From Paramecium sonneborni (lineage: Eukaryota > Ciliophora > Oligohymenophorea > Peniculida > Parameciidae), in assembly GCA_905182985.1 (NCBI GenBank), contig CAJJDN010000036.1, positions 1,549-65,548 of the forward strand: a DNA stretch of 64,000 bases, given 5' to 3'. The first letter of the stretch is position 1; each line of letters begins with the position of its first letter. The notes beneath the pieces are model-generated. The model saw only the letters and a list, made by a program, of their open reading frames with translations, had not been told where the DNA came from and searched no databases. Both the position numbers and the translations under genes were made by a program. Positions 34,942 to 47,400 of the stretch are shown here, piece by piece.

Positions 34942-35767
34942 ATGATTAAGCCAAAAAAGTCCTCGCGTGAACTATGGAATTAATTGGGTTTACGAAACCA
35001 CATTAAACAAGCATTTGAAGAAAAAGAATCTAATTGGGGTTAAATCGTTGATTCCAATAAGAAAAACCTAGTAATTCATTAAACTATTCTCAGAGCCAAA
35101 GATCCATCTCAGAATATGCTATAACATAAAAATTAAAAGACCAACATAATTCTTTTATCAAAAATAAAGAAAAACCTTTTACGAAAACCTTTTTAGAAGA
35201 TTAAATTGAAAAAGGAAATTAAGATAAAGATGAGTGGTTACAATTAGCATAGATTAATGAAAAATCTCATCTTTCACCTATAAATAAAAAACATTCCAAT
35301 GATTAAACCTTTTCTCCAATTAATAGACTTAAAAATGAAGAATAATCTGTTATTTAACAATAATCATTCTAAATAAATATTGAAAAAAATAATATTTGCA
35401 AATTACCAGGACATGAAAATAATTAATACAAATTTATTTGTATAGATAATGATTGTCCATATAAATTATAAAAAGCATGTGCACATTGTGTTATCAAAAT
35501 GCATACTAAGCATGTTAGTCAAATGAAAGAAATTTAAAATTATGAACAATTAATTGAATAAAATATTAAAAAGGCTGATGAATTAATGGATTAAAGTTAA
35601 GAATTATTTAAAGTAATTCAAAAACCTTATGAAAATTATTTTCTCTAAATCAAAAATTAAATAATCGCACTTATTAATGATCTTCAATAAAAACTGTTAT
35701 AAATTAATAAGGATTAAATATAAAAAATTATTAATAATGACATAGAAATTATTTAAAATTATAATTC
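34549..35767. repeat. Assembly-duplicated segment, first copy
   Basis: This 1219-bp stretch recurs at 35769-36987 with no difference that I could see, separated by one N. It includes the 5' part of the B-box/coiled-coil gene (ATG copy at 34942), which breaks off at the N. Confidence 0.9.
34942..35767 (+). pseudogene. Truncated duplicate of B-box/coiled-coil gene (artefact)
   Basis: It matches the first ~826 bp of the gene at 36162-37432 and stops at the N at 35768. It is explained by unmerged contig ends rather than a real gene copy. Confidence 0.8.
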
Positions 35768-35768
35768 N
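35768..35768. other. Assembly join (single N)
   Basis: A lone N separates two copies of the same 1219-bp sequence, the hallmark of overlapping contig ends placed side by side. Confidence 0.95.
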
Positions 35769-36987
35769 CCTCATAAATGGATTTTTTATCTCCAAATTTA
35801 ATGGATATTTGTCATTCCATTTTTTGATATCTCATATTAGAGAATCCAAATAACTCTTTTATGCTAATATCTAATAAAGCTTAATTTCATGATATTATTC
35901 TCAGTAGATAATCCATATTATAAACATCTTCTACTTCCAGAATTAATTAATTACACTTTTTAACCCTTTATCATTTCATTATTAAAATTTACATTCACTC
36001 TTTTCCAATTTCTTATTAAATAAATTTATTTACGTACCATTAGACTTTATAGTTAAGTATGATCATCTAATCATAAAAATATTCCCATAAAAATTAAAAA
36101 CTATATTATGAATAATATTCTGATGAATAGTTTCTATTAGTATTATATTAATTTAACGAATATGATTAAGCCAAAAAAGTCCTCGCGTGAACTATGGAAT
36201 TAATTGGGTTTACGAAACCACATTAAACAAGCATTTGAAGAAAAAGAATCTAATTGGGGTTAAATCGTTGATTCCAATAAGAAAAACCTAGTAATTCATT
36301 AAACTATTCTCAGAGCCAAAGATCCATCTCAGAATATGCTATAACATAAAAATTAAAAGACCAACATAATTCTTTTATCAAAAATAAAGAAAAACCTTTT
36401 ACGAAAACCTTTTTAGAAGATTAAATTGAAAAAGGAAATTAAGATAAAGATGAGTGGTTACAATTAGCATAGATTAATGAAAAATCTCATCTTTCACCTA
36501 TAAATAAAAAACATTCCAATGATTAAACCTTTTCTCCAATTAATAGACTTAAAAATGAAGAATAATCTGTTATTTAACAATAATCATTCTAAATAAATAT
36601 TGAAAAAAATAATATTTGCAAATTACCAGGACATGAAAATAATTAATACAAATTTATTTGTATAGATAATGATTGTCCATATAAATTATAAAAAGCATGT
36701 GCACATTGTGTTATCAAAATGCATACTAAGCATGTTAGTCAAATGAAAGAAATTTAAAATTATGAACAATTAATTGAATAAAATATTAAAAAGGCTGATG
36801 AATTAATGGATTAAAGTTAAGAATTATTTAAAGTAATTCAAAAACCTTATGAAAATTATTTTCTCTAAATCAAAAATTAAATAATCGCACTTATTAATGA
36901 TCTTCAATAAAAACTGTTATAAATTAATAAGGATTAAATATAAAAAATTATTAATAATGACATAGAAATTATTTAAAATTATAATTC
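35769..36987. repeat. Assembly-duplicated segment, second copy
   Basis: Offset from the first copy is 1220 bp. Unlike the first copy it continues into unique sequence that completes the gene. Confidence 0.9.
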
Positions 36988-37432
36988 AAAATTTGAAGCT
37001 TATAAATTAATGAATACATTGATACCAGAAGATATTATTGAAGAATATACACGTATTTTAAATAGTATGTCTGAAAAGATAAAAATAAATATTAATTTTG
37101 ATTCGATTAACAAATAAATTGAATCATTCATAATGTCAATCTTTTATCCAAATAAATAAAAAGAGAATAAAGAATAAAATGATGATACTGAACTATTACA
37201 ATAATTTATATAGAATAATAGAGATTCAAATAAAGAGTCTATTCTTAAACCAAATAATTCAATGACTTGTTGTTCTCATTAATCCCCTTTACAGACAAAA
37301 AAACAATTGTAAACAAAATTAGTTATGGGATCTGCATCTCCTTTAAATGTTTTCAATCGTTAGATCACTGGAAGATAAGTCACAAAAATCATCTAAACAT
37401 AACCAATAATATACTATCGAACAAACAGTTGA
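36162..37432 (+). CDS. B-box-like zinc-finger coiled-coil protein
   Basis: One 23-nt intron (ending CAG) gives about 415 residues starting MIKPKKSSRELWNQLGLRNH. After a polar region, a Cys/His cluster reads CKLPGHENNQ..FICIDNDC then CAHCVIKMHTKH, the spacing of B-box-type zinc fingers typical of Paramecium proteins. A long coiled coil follows (QNYEQLIEQNIKKADELMDQ, FLQIKNQIIALINDLQQKLL), then a Gln/Asn-rich tail with CCSHQSPLQTKK. Function is unknown; such proteins usually act as scaffolds. A partial duplicate upstream is an assembly artefact. Confidence 0.65.
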
Positions 37433-37439
37433 AATACAA

Positions 37440-37500
37440 TTAAAGTTTTACATATATATATGTGTATTTATATATATATTTTATATATGTTTTTAAATTA
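37440..37500. repeat. AT dinucleotide-rich tract
   Basis: A run of TA/TATG repeats follows the B-box gene in the short spacer before the next ATG. It is likely a simple-sequence tract in the terminator/promoter spacer. Confidence 0.7.
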
Positions 37501-37632
37501 TGTTATTTTAAACATATTGTTCGCAAACCTCAGATGTATACTGTTTAGTGATAATTAGATTAGAGATGAGAGAAAATAAATAGAAGAATGATTATATTTT
37601 AAGTTTATATTACTAATTAAAAGATATTAATA

Positions 37633-38564
37633 ATGTAAATTATTAAGAGCAAAGCAGTATAGTAATTAGTGCATCGTTCACAATACAATAAAATTGTGTG
37701 GTAATCATCGAACCCATACAATAAGAGATGGCAATACAAATTTAAGAATGCTTATTATACTTACCCAAGAGATATTAATCAAGAGCATACATACGTAAAA
37801 ACACCAAAAGATAATTGGGAATCAGTACCACTTGGATGGGCATGGATTTAAGATTTATTGCATAGACATGTAAGATTTTTAAATTAAAATTTAGGTACCT
37901 AATTTCTCATGTTTAATTGAAAGAAGACATAGATTATTTGATAAATTCAATGTTTACTTTTTACCTGCATTTAGTCTCTTCTTTTATTAATTTTATCCTT
38001 TAGCTTTTGGATTCAAAGTAATAATGCTTAATACAAAATTAGGTTTTAACTGTTTTACCATTAGCTATGTTATATGTAAGAGCAAGAGATAAATGTGGTG
38101 ATCCTGATTTTAAAGAAACTTATCTTAGAGATATGTTATACAAGAATAGTGAAATTAATGCTCTATTCAAAGATGAAACTATTCATGTATTAGATTATGA
38201 TTGTGAATATGATCGTGGATATCCATGTCCTGAAAAATTCCCAGAATTCAAAAATAAAGTAAGGATTAAAAATATTTCAAGTTTTGGTAATTCTTCAATA
38301 CTGACACTTCTATGACAACTGGTTATTTTAAAATGGCTGATGTTGAAACAGGTGCAGTTATGAATTTGAAATTTAAGACTATGCCTGTACCAGGAAAATA
38401 TAGATATTAAATTGGTGAACCATTCTATTTCTATGATTTAAGAGGTATCATTTAATAATTAAATTAAAGCTGAAATAACTCATAATGGATAACATAAAGA
38501 AGTTGTTTTGGTTGATGAGAAAGTTGCTCTATAAAAAATCAGACCATTTTTATTAATTATTTGA
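37633..38564 (+). CDS. Probable mitochondrial protein, unknown family
   Basis: Four introns (25, 25, 23, 25 nt) give 277 residues. The N-terminus MQIIKSKAVQQLVHRSQYNK then WQSSNPYNKRWQYKF is basic and lacks acids, like a mitochondrial presequence. The body includes VPLGWAWIQDLLHRHVPNFS, LFDKFNVYFLPAFSLFFYQF, then PLAMLYVRARDKCGDPDFKE, TIHVLDYDCEYDRGYPCPEK and FKTMPVPGKYRYQIGEPFYF. One hydrophobic segment near residue 95-125 may be a membrane span. The rich, non-repetitive sequence implies a conserved protein; a ciliate-specific respiratory or ATP-synthase subunit is a guess only. Its stop is 15 bp from the convergent coiled-coil gene. Confidence 0.65.
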
Positions 38565-38579
38565 AAAATAATATAAAAA

Positions 38580-40740
38580 TCATTCTAGCATATTAAAATT
38601 ATATTCAATCTCATTACTTTATTGTAATTTACGATAAGTATTTGCCATTCTTAATTTAATTTTTTCATTTATTTATTTTTAACTCTATCCTTTATCGTTT
38701 GCTTTTAATTCTATATCTTTCTTTAAAATTTACTAGGGATTTAATTATTTTTGATCAGTCCATTCAATAACAAACTCATACCATATTTAATCTCCAATCA
38801 CTTATCCAAATAATGAATATAAAACTAATTTCAATTCTTAGATATCAGATAAATGTCTTTTATTTTAATATAATTTTAGTATTCTTTCCTATTCTTCTTT
38901 CTAAATCGATTCGAGTTGTTATTAAAAATGTACAAGTTTTTAATTAAAATCTTTAATAAATAAATTTCCTTCACTAGGCATATTTTATAATTTAAAGGTT
39001 GCCTCTTCTTTTTCTAAAAAATGTCCAGATTCTAAATCTTAATTTTCCCATTTAAGTACATGAGCAAAAGATTAAGGATTTAAAGGATCTATTCCTTAAA
39101 CAAATATAGGTTTTTTTATAGATACTTTACTTCTTTTAAGCATTGTCTTTACTTAACTTTTCAATTATGAAACACTTACAGGTTAAGTTTAAAATAAACA
39201 TTATTATGATTAAGTACTTCTGAAATTAGTTTAATTATGATTCAATTTCTAAGATTATTATCTAGCATCATCTATTTCTATTTCTAATTATGCAGCTTTA
39301 AGCAGATATTATCTTGATTAATCATCTAAATATCGGGGAAATTGTTCAATTTTAGCATTTTCATTTATTTTTTTCATTTATTTTATTATTGGAATTAATC
39401 CTTCAGGCATCAATGATTCATTGGCTTCTTATAATTATTTTAAAAAAATATCTTTTAGTAACATTTTACATCTTCTCTTTTTTTATCTTAATTCATCTAA
39501 ATCCTTTTAAATAACTTCTTATTTATCAATATTTCTATGCATTTCATCTTTTATTTGTGTTATAAACTTTTAAATATTTTTAATTTCTAAATCTCTCTAT
39601 TGTCGAATTTTTTCTATAATCTCCATCATATTCTTTTTTTTTCCCTCTTAATCAGGTATATATCCTTATCTAGTTTTTTCTTCTTTTTAAAAATACTTCC
39701 TTTTTATTTCACTAATTTCTTCCTCTTTAATTGTTGTTTTCTATACTAATTTATTATTTTCTAATCTCATCTCATAAAGGACTAATTTATTTTCTTTTAT
39801 TTAAATTTAAAATTATTAAAATGACTCTATTAATTATTTAGCAGAAGTTGATGTTTATTGTCCAGTTTATATTATTTCCATTTCAAATTAATTTGGAGGT
39901 TTATTACTGTAATATTTTGCCTTAGATAAAACGATATCATAATCAATATATTATGCTGGATTACTAAAGTATTCAGTTAATCCTTTGAAATTATTTAAAG
40001 TAGAATTTTTTAATGCTTAAGATTAATCTCGAACCACTTAAGTTGTTTCTTCATCCATTTTTTAATGATTCCAATTTGATTTGACTCTTCTATTTATTTA
40101 TAAATCATCTAATTTCTTTGTAACTTTTTATAATAACAATGAATTCATTATATGTTTATTCATTTCCATTCTAACTTAATCTAAAGTTTTTAAAACAGGA
40201 TTATTCGAATCCTTAATTGATCTCAATAATTAAAATTTCACTTAAACATTCAAATCCTGTTCTTCTTCCTGTGATAAATTCTTTAATTACTATTTTTCTT
40301 ATGGTTTAAGAATTGAATTAATAATGGCTTAATTTATATATGGTCCTCCATCATTGGTAAACATGTTCTCCATATATTTATTGTCATTTTATTTTATTTA
40401 TTCAAAAGCAAATGTTTTTTTCTTTGAAACTATCTATTCATGCCATTAATCTAATTATTCAAGTTCTTTATCTTATTCCTCCTTGCTCTATCTCCTCTTT
40501 TATTTAGAGGATGACTTATGTACAGATTCAGTTGCATCTCCTAAATCTACAACATTCCTCATTTTTATAATTTTTCTATCTCATAAATATAGTTTTCCTA
40601 ATACCTTTAGAAATAGGATCCGCTTCCTCAAATTAATTTACAGATCTTTATCTAGGAATTTAGGTTGACGGTTTCGAATCATAATTTGACGGAGAATGCA
40701 TACTTGAACGAATTAATACATTTTTTTTATGCTGTTTCAT
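38580..40740 (-). CDS. Long coiled-coil protein
   Basis: A frame free of TGA runs from about 40570 to 38580 (over 650 codons). Its sequence is highly charged with repeated coiled-coil blocks: KRRQSKEEQDKELEQLDQWH, KNLSQEEEQDLNVQVKFQLL, QKVTKKLDDLQINRRVKSNW, LVLYEMRLENNKLVQKTTIK and MMEIIEKIRQQRDLEIKNIQ. The C-terminal ~130 residues are less coiled (FVQGIDPLNPQSFAHVLKWE, VIGDQIWYEFVIEWTDQKQL). An upstream piece starting MKQHKKNVLIRSSMHSPSNY at 40740 is probably the N-terminus, but one base must be lost or gained near 40575 to join it; otherwise the start is MRNVVDLGDATES. Likely cytoskeletal; family unknown. Confidence 0.65.
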
Positions 40741-41100
40741 TAATAATTAATACTAATAAAAATTATAATAGCTATAGAAAATACTCTATACTAATTTCAG
40801 TTTAATTTCTCTATTTAATTATTAAATTACAGCAATCATCTTTTTCTTAATTTTGACTTATACATTATTAAATTCTATTTTGTAATTCAGTTGTTCAGTA
40901 ACATGATTTTTGTATAGAAAAGTTATTAAAATATAAATGAATTAATTTTTGTTCATTTTCATCAATCTTTCCTTCGTATTTTTAATTTTCTTATTCTGAA
41001 TTCATCAAGAGAGAACATATTAAATTTTATTCTAATTAAGATAGATTTTCTAATATTTGGAAAAAAATATAATTAATTGAAAATCTGATTAAAAATTTTT
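40741..41100. other. Spacer with a broken small minus-strand ORF
   Basis: On the minus strand a short frame reads MNSEQENQKYEGKIDENEQK then LIHLYFNNFSIQKS and TGA, with an open continuation VTEQLNYKIEFNNVQVKIKK one base out of frame that runs towards the coiled-coil gene. Not enough to call a gene. Confidence 0.25.
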
Positions 41101-42370
41101 TCAGGATCTTCTAAAGACATCGGAATAACAAAAATAAATTTAGAATAAGCAAAATATGATTTAATTAGTATTTGGTTTATTATATTATGCTTAATGCTAA
41201 GGATTTTAAAATATAAATATTTGGTTGAAATTTTTATAGAAGATGTTCAAATTTAATTTCCAAGTATCCCTTTATTAAGCCTAATTAGTGTTGGGATTTC
41301 TATTTAAAATTTTGAGAATAATTATGAAATCAAATATTTTGACGAGGGAGCTTTGGATAGAAAGAATAAAAAAAAAAATTATTTTATGTTTGTTATTGAA
41401 ATTCTCATATATTTATTTTTTTTTAAGATTCGATTTGATTCTCAATATGTGGTTTACATATTAAGTATATTATTCATCTTAAATGAATGGAAATAGTATA
41501 ATACAAATTTTTAGATAGTTTTCATTAGTCGCTTATATCAAACTAGTTTGGAACTTATTTGATGCTAAATTAATTCATACGATAGCATAATTTGGGTTAT
41601 ATCTACATATTTTAATTAAATAAATAAGGAGAGGTCTCTAAAAAACTTTGAGTCCATAGAATAATTTAGACTATATAAAAAATTTTGAGTTCCAATGATA
41701 ACAAAAACTGTAGATGGTTATTTGAGATTTCTTTCAAAATATGAATTTAAGTTGAATAGCAATTACTTTAGAGTTATTTTATGGCAACATAATAATTATA
41801 TCTATGTTTAAAATAATTCTTAAAAATAGGCTATTGTACGCTTTAGTTTACTTAAAGAAAGTTTTAGTCTTTAGCTATGTTTCAGAAAACAATTGTAAGA
41901 AGGATAACAAATAATATTAAGAATCAAGTTCAAGATAATTTTAATACTTAAATAAATTAAAAAAAGAAAGTAAGTTGCAAAAATGAAAATTGCCAATATA
42001 AATGAGGAGAAATCTATTTTTAATTTGAAAAGGTAATAAATTATTTTATTATCTAAGGGAATGAGATATGATAAGGGAGCAATTTAAGAAATTTTTCAAC
42101 GTCAATAGGAAGTTAAAAGAATTCAGATAACAATTATAGTATTTCGGTTAAAAAATAAATAGTTATCCTAACTATTCTTTCATAATTACAGTAAATTGAT
42201 TTGTTTATTTTAAAGTTTTAGAATATAAAAACATTTTAAGTATCTTGTAAGATTTTAATATAAATATTAATTAGTTAATAAAATAATAAAGTATCATAAA
42301 ACTGATTATAAAATAAAAAAGAACAGAGATATGATGATTAAATTTTTATTTTAGTTCTCATGATTATAAA
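41100..42370 (+). pseudogene. Long open region with in-frame TGAs, unknown
   Basis: One frame stays open for over 400 codons except for two TGAs near 41560 and 41685. It reads KYDLISIWFIILCLMLRI, then QFPSIPLLSLISVGISIQNF, YFMFVIEILIYLFFFKIRFD, and after the second TGA VPMITKTVDGYLRFLSKYEF and a basic region MRYDKGAIQEIFQRQQEVKR ending before 42370. Hydrophobic segments in the first half suggest a former membrane protein. I recognise no family. It could be decayed or a gene with unrecognised introns; the downstream SK channel gene is separate. Confidence 0.3.
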
Positions 42371-42430
42371 TAAAACATAGAAGTGATGATGATTTTTTCT
42401 ATAATTTAGAAAAAGTGTTAATTATATATA

Positions 42431-44052
42431 ATGAAATCATAAAATTTAGAAACGATAGAATTGTAAGGTAATCCTGCTTCTAGAATGGATGATGATGATC
42501 TTGTAAGATAACATGGAAGACTTTCACATTTATTTTAAACTCTTTCAGCAAATTCAAAGATTGGGAAAAAGAAGTCAACAATTATTGGGAGATCAAAAAA
42601 AAATGCTTTTGAAGATAGCAGCACTACAAGACTATATTTTGAAAGATATAGAGTGTTAGAATTAGGAAGAATGTTGACTATTTGTGCTAGCATTGTGCTT
42701 ACAGTTCTTGAAGTTAATTATTGATAAATAATAAATAGTATGAGGTTTCATTTGGATATCAGTTAACGGATAGATATGAAGAAGAAATAAAAACATTATT
42801 ATACCTGATTCTATTCTTAACTATTATATCTAGTATATTATTTTCATTTATATAGTTCTTATGACTTTTATGGCATATTTAGCAGAACTTGAATTTTAGA
42901 AACGATCTCTTAGAGTTCCAAAAGATTCCAATATATTTTAAACAAATCTTATTCCTCTTTTGTTAATAGAAACTGCTATACTTCTACCTTGTCCAACGCC
43001 TTTTACTAGGGGATATAAAGTTTCATTCACTCAACGATATGATGATTAACCAAGATTCTATTTCATAAATGAGATATTAACTTTTATAATGCTTTTTAGA
43101 TCATTACTTATTTTAAATATAGCATTTAAGTTCCAATCATTTTATTCAAATAGAGTAAATAGATTATGGTATTTATTTTATTTTATTTTAGTGGTATATA
43201 TTAAGTAGAATTTGGTCCTCATTTCATATTTAAAGTTGCTATTAGAGAGAATCCATATTCAACTCTTTGTGGATTATTTTCTCTAGGAATATTTATGTTT
43301 TCTTACTAATTAGAAATATCAGAAAGATCGTTATTAAGAACATCAATTGAAATTGGTAATTATTACACTAAAAATTCATTATGGGTTTGCATGATAACTA
43401 TTTTCACAGTCGGCTATGGAGATATTTATCCAACTACTGAACTTGGAAGACTTTCTATGACATTAGGTTTATTTTATGGAGTAGCCTTAACATCACTTTT
43501 TACAGCTATATTATATGCAGATTTGCAACCATTTGTTTCCGAATTAAAATCTATTACATTATTAGATAAAACTAACTTAAAATTTCAAATTAGATAGGCT
43601 GCTGAAAATGCTCTATTAAATTGCTATAAACTTCATATGTATCTCAAAAATCATCAAGTAAATATTATAAATGATCCTGCATCTACAATTAGAATTAATC
43701 AAATCTAATCATCTTTATAAGAAAGCACATCACTTATAAGGTAAGAGATATTTATTATTCAAGAAATTATCGATCTATTGATACTGAAGATATTATTTCT
43801 ATGGCTGATCGATATTTTAAAGATATGAACAACAAAATTAAAGATTTTAGAGAAATGCTTTAGAAAATGAAATATCAACAAATTTCTATCAATTAAAGAG
43901 ACACTTCTAAATTAATGTCTATATAAAAATAATGTCATACAATCACTGCTGCTAGTTGTGAAGTTAAAAGCAAAGATGACAATTATTTTGAATAGTTAAT
44001 TGACTCTGAATCTGACCATTCTGAATTAATGTAGTTCAACGAAGATGAATGA
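42431..44052 (+). CDS. SK-type (small-conductance Ca2+-activated) K+ channel
   Basis: Four introns (26, 23, 23, 23 nt) give 508 residues. S1-S6 are present: LELGRMLTICASIVLTVLE, TLLYLILFLTIISILMTFM, NLIPLLLIETAILLPCP, the short S4-S5 region FGPHFIFKVAIRENPYSTLC, and the pore WVCMITIFTVGYGDIYPTTE with the intact K+ filter TVGYGD (~43400-43430). After S6 comes QAAENALLNCYKLHMYLKN, the calmodulin-binding helix position of SK channels, and a coiled coil (MADRYFKDMNNKIKDFREML). S4 has few positive charges, as in SK channels. It would mediate Ca2+-activated K+ current and hyperpolarisation, known to control swimming behaviour in Paramecium. No TGA interrupts the frame. Confidence 0.85.
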
Positions 44053-44402
44053 TGATTATATACTGAACTAATTATATTTAAATTGATTAATAAAAAATAA
44101 TCCTTTTAACAAAGTTATCTTATGTCTAAGAATTACTAAATTCAATTCGATTTAGAATTATTTCAAATCAAATAAATATTATAATTTATTGTTTTTTTTG
44201 TTAATTTTGATAAAAAATTCAATAATCAAAATAATTATGATAAAATTTAGTCTTTAAAAGAAAATTCATTTTTATGAATTCATATTTTTTTAATTAAAAG
44301 CAAAGAAAATTGAATTCTATTCAAGTTGTTGTATATTGTTGTATCACTTTAATTCAAGATTATTGATATGATTATAAATAAAAATAATAAATTTTTGGAT
44401 TA
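44053..44402. other. Intergenic, no gene seen
   Basis: About 350 bp of AT-rich spacer with TGA in every frame, between the SK channel gene and TmcB-like copy B. It contains the imperfect repeat ttgttgtatattgttgtatc near 44325. Confidence 0.5.
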
Positions 44403-47400
44403 ATGAAATATTTTTCTAAGCTTATTTACTACTTTTTAAGAATAGGCTCTACTACAGAAAGAAGAAAAGCATAAATAGATTATGGCAATTTAGGTATGAT
44501 TGTCTTTTATTTTATCTAATTGCTTGGTTATTTTTTTAGTTAATTTCAAAGCAAATCCATTGTATTTTAAGAGAATGATTATTTGGCTTAAATAGGATAA
44601 TATTCCTCTATCCCATTTATGATGATAGTCATCCATCATGACCCACTTACAAAATTTGTTTACTATTGTATTTTTGGGATTATGTGTTTCATATATGCAG
44701 CAGTAATATTTTAAATTACATTCTAAGTATTATGATAATCTTATTCTATAGCCAATATCTTCAAATAATTTTTTAAACAGATTTATAAGGTTTTATTTTA
44801 AGAACTTTTAGTGGTATTTCCTAACACCTTTTCATGAATGTATGATTGGAGTAATAACCTGTGGTCGTTTAGCATACTTAGCATAACATAGCAACCTCAA
44901 TCCTGAATAATGTCTTTTTTAAATTTCACCTCATTATTTGGTTATTAGTTTCATGGGTTAAATTCTAGTAATCCTTACAGGTTTTTTATCCTTATACTGT
45001 TTCAGAAATTATGAATTTGTCTAAGGAGATTTAATGAGAAAATTTAGCTACTTTAATTTTATAACCATTCTACTACATATGGCATTATAAATCTCCTCTT
45101 TTTGGAAGGAAATGTATTATAATTACAATTTTGTAATTCATACAATATTCAATCTAATAACTATTGTTATTGCTTTGGATATATATTTTAATCTACCTTT
45201 TGGTTTTTAATAGGAAACCATTTTTTTTAGCAAATGTTTGTGGAGTACATGGTTTTTTGAAATTTTAGTGGCTATTTGGATTTTTTCAGATCTAGATGAT
45301 CGACATATATTCTTAACATTTTGGATTTGTATTCCTGTAAATCATTTATTTATTCTAGTTGATATTCGGTATCAATTAAGCTATTTATGATATATATATT
45401 GATAAAGAATGCTAATTGTTTTTTAAATCTAATTCTAATAAAATTAGTGAGCATCCATTAGAATTTATTTGTTAAATATGTCATTTAGAAAATTTTAATT
45501 AAAAAGATTACTTTCTAATGCTTAAATATATAGGTTTACATTGTTAATATTGTAATGATTTAAATTGTCCTTGTAAATAAAAGATAAATAAATTTATTTA
45601 TGGCTAAAAATAACCTAATACATAACAAATTTATATTTGGATTTAATATTAATTTTAAAAAATGATAAAATAAATTGTGTAAAATCAAAATTCTTTAAAA
45701 TATTTTGAATAAATTACAATAAAATTTATCACATTCTTATAAAAATATAGAGAAAACTCTGTTTTATCTTATAAAATTATACAAGATGTTGTTTAAACAT
45801 TTAAAAAAATATATACAGGTCAAATGCCATATTTTTTTATAAATTTAACAAAGTAAATACAACATTAAAATAAAATTGAAATTGAAAATAATAATAGAGC
45901 TGGAATAAAAATAGGATCATTAGAATTTCGTACTTTGTAAGACTTTAATTTATTTTATAATTTTGAAGATGAAATTGTTAAACTTATGATTAATTTGTTA
46001 TAATGTCTTAAATCTTTATGGTTATAAAAAATGAATCATCTTATTTCATATGATAGAATGATTTAATTTTCAGAACTAATCAGAAAAAAAACATTAAAAG
46101 TGAAAAATGAATTTCTAAATTTTTAAGCTTAGAGAGAACTTCCAGCTATTGATTCAATTTTAGTTCTTCGAATCAAATTAGTAATTTCAATAGTCTGTAT
46201 GGAAGATATAAATACTTGTTTAAAAATAGCATAATAAATTGAATATCTTGTTAAAGAACAAACTAATACTAAAAGCTAATAATTCAATAATTTATAATTT
46301 ATAAACGGATAAGCTTTATCAATTGTCTCTAATGTTTCATCTTAAACCCTTGGCTACATCACTTAAAACATAAATGATTAATTTTGTGGTTTTTTTGGAT
46401 ATTAAAATCTAAATATTCCTTTAACAAAAATAGACTAATTATTACCGATAAAATTGGGATAAATACATAATGGTTTAATTGAATCTTACTTATAATAAGG
46501 AAAAACAAATCGTTTATATGCAAATTCAGAATAATTTATACTAAATGCTGATAATTTGATTGAAAAAGTTAATATTTGTCTGAGTGCTTTATTTCCATAT
46601 TCTAATGATTAGTTTTAATTTTTGATAATAGGACATTTATTAAAAATGGTTAAATATGATAAAAAAGATATTGATTAAAGTAAAAGAGGATATATTTTGG
46701 TTGACTCTGATTTTCTCGTTTTTGGAATAACTAGAAATATTTATGAAAGAATTAACTATAAATATTATTACAAAAATAATTAAAATACTGAATTCATTTT
46801 ACCAGAAGAAATTTATGAATAAATTACAATATAAGAATTTATTCCATCTCTGGCTACAATTTTAGAAGAGCATTATAGATTATTAACAATAAAAAATGAA
46901 AAAAGGGTTTTTAAATAAGATATTATTTGTCAGAGAGAAATAGGAGTGTTATCAGTTCCCTCTTAAAAAAAAAATTAATGTAAATCTTCTCAATTAATTT
47001 CAACCAAAAAATTTTCAAGCAAATAAATTTTGAATAATTTGAAAGATGTTAATGGTAATATATCTAACATGAAAACTTAACATTCAAAATTATATCCAAT
47101 AGAATTCAGTGTAGTTTAAAAAGTTTTATCTTATTTCTCAAAAGATACTAACTCTGAATTTTTGTATTTTGTAATTGAAATTGATTTTTTAGAAGATCCA
47201 AAACTAAATTCCTCACCATCTTAATAAATTGCAAAAACACCAGCTCTTTCTGATATTTTAAGGAGATAATAAGCTGTATTAGAATAAACAAGGCCATATT
47301 AAAATAACATTTTACTATCAAATGATGGAGAAGAGGCAATTGAATAAATAGAATTAGTAGCTGAAATGACTAATACTGCTACAAAGCATAGTTCAAATGA

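Noticed and set aside
34549..36987. Recent tandem duplication of a B-box gene
   Set aside because: The copies appear identical, are separated by a single N, and one is truncated exactly at the N, so an assembly artefact is far more likely.
40660..40690. TTCGAAT-like sequences resembling tRNA T-loops (also near 40205 and 25195)
   Set aside because: The surroundings do not fold into acceptor, D and anticodon arms, and each lies inside or beside a coding gene.
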